Shown one piece after another: positions 63,362 to 64,000 of a DNA stretch of 64,000 nt (positions within the stretch are counted from its first letter, which is position 1; each line of letters begins with the position of its first letter). The translations under genes and the position numbers were made by a program. Source of the stretch: CAYFVR01 sp964346545 (GTDB lineage: Bacteria > Desulfobacterota > Desulfobacteria > Desulfobacterales > Desulfococcaceae); the NCBI GenBank assembly GCA_964346545.1, contig CAYFVR010000001.1, forward strand, positions 14,049 through 78,048. Reading direction: 5' to 3'. The notes beneath the pieces were generated by a model. The model was not told where the DNA came from and searched no databases. It was given only the letters and a program-made list of their open reading frames with translations.

Positions 63362-64000
63362 TTACGCGTCCTCCACCCCATGCTTTTTGATGAGATCGTG
63401 CAGCGTCGGCCGGCTGACTTCCAACAATTTGGCCGCCTGGGTGATGTTGCCGTCGGTGGCGGCCAGGGCCTGGCGGAGGGCCTGGAGTTCGGCGGCGTCC
63501 CGGGCCTCGCGGATGGTCATCAGCCGCCCCTCTTCCGCGGGCGGGGCTTTCCCGCTCCCCCGAATCCCCAAGTCCACCGGCTGGATTTTCTTTCCCGAAC
63601 AAATGGCCAGGGCGCGGCAGACCGCGTTCTTCAGCTCCCGCACGTTTCCCGGCCAGCCATGGTCGGCCAGGGCCGCCACGGCGGCGGGGCTGAGTCCCAT
63701 CTTTCCCCGATTCAGCCGGGCCGTCTCCTCGTTGATGAAATGGCGGGCCAGCAGCAGAATGTCCTCCGGCCGCTCTCGCAGCGGCGGAACGGAAAGGGGC
63801 ACCACGTTGAGCCGGTAGTAGAGGTCCTCCCGGAAACGGCCGTCCGCGATCGCCCGATCCAAATCCACATGGGTGGCGGCCACGATCCGAACGTCCAGTT
63901 CCAGCGTCTTGTTCCCGCCCACCCGCTCCAGGGTGCCCTCTTGCAGAAAGCGGAGCAGCTTCACCTGAAGCGCCAGCGGCATGTCGCCGATTTCGTCCAG
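63362..64000 (-). CDS. prsR: Sigma-54-dependent response regulator PrsR, 3' part
   Basis: The C-terminal 212 residues or so of a sigma-54 activator; the gene runs off the window. It contains part of the AAA+ module (LDEIGDMPLALQVKLLRFLQ, VRIVAATHVDLDRA, FREDLYYRLNVVPL, WPGNVRELKNAV) and a Fis-type helix-turn-helix at the end (ATDGNITQAAKLLEVSRPTL). Beside prsK and a PEP-CTERM gene with a sigma-54 promoter, it is most probably PrsR. Confidence 0.87.
   Translation of the reverse strand: MDEIGDMPLALQVKLLRFLQEGTLERVGGNKTLELDVRIVAATHVDLDRAIADGRFREDLYYRLNVVPLSVPPLRERPEDILLLARHFINEETARLNRGKMGLSPAAVAALADHGWPGNVRELKNAVCRALAICSGKKIQPVDLGIRGSGKAPPAEEGRLMTIREARDAAELQALRQALAATDGNITQAAKLLEVSRPTLHDLIKKHGVEDA

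Overview
The window is a GC-rich bacterial chromosome segment, probably from a metagenome-assembled or draft genome: it carries two 100-N scaffold gaps. The gene content suggests a Gram-negative, probably anaerobic member of the Desulfobacterota or a relative. Pointers are an LL-diaminopimelate aminotransferase, a Cys form of the HesB-like selenoprotein family, a rhodanese-ferritin fusion, FolE2, a TIGR00300-type ornithine cyclodeaminase homologue, a His-type Thi4, and a PEP-CTERM kinase/regulator pair. The assignment is an inference from gene families, with no rRNA to confirm it.

Layout. 0-0.8 kb: the 3' end of a TauE/SafE-type permease with lower GC, abutting a broken antitoxin remnant at a sharp composition change. 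0.8-10 kb: dapL, an IscA/HesB protein, a rhodanese-ferritin fusion, a DUF255 thioredoxin-fold protein, a zinc-ribbon/TPR membrane protein and tex. 10.5-14.1 kb: an orphan UPF0175 gene, then lipoprotein, DUF350 and a membrane aminopropyltransferase-like protein. 14.2-29.2 kb: one long co-directional block of TolC-like lipoprotein with a SPOR-like tail, a 1794-residue DUF4347/cadherin-like protein without a Sec signal, a PqqD-like/M50/HlyD fusion, a periplasmic adaptor, a GAF/HlyD fusion and a GAF-adenylate cyclase. It has the outer-membrane and adaptor parts of a tripartite exporter but no ABC or RND pump, and is the best candidate here for an undescribed secretion or surface-display system.

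29.3-43.8 kb: mostly housekeeping genes (TIGR00300 protein, phosphoesterase, prepilin peptidase, lon-tsaB, psd, leuB, greA, a long-tailed rpoZ, ttcA-folE2, dacB, a GAF/HD-GYP protein, an SRPBCC protein). 43.9-48.6 kb: a second giant surface protein, this one with a Sec signal, and a DUF433/DUF5615 toxin-antitoxin pair. 48.8-57.2 kb: hisS, aspS, an AAA-ATPase/DUF4276 pair that may be a defence module, thiE and thi4, tRNA-Asn and flavodoxin. 57.4-59.8 kb: sdhB and a gapped sdhA without sdhC. 60.2-64 kb: a PEP-CTERM sensor kinase (PrsK), a PEP-CTERM protein behind a near-perfect sigma-54 promoter, and the 3' part of the cognate sigma-54 activator (PrsR).

A roughly 100-115 bp intergenic palindromic repeat occurs at least five times and marks several gene borders. 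Many genes start with TTG or GTG behind good Shine-Dalgarno sequences, so starts here were chosen on ribosome-binding sites and family alignment.
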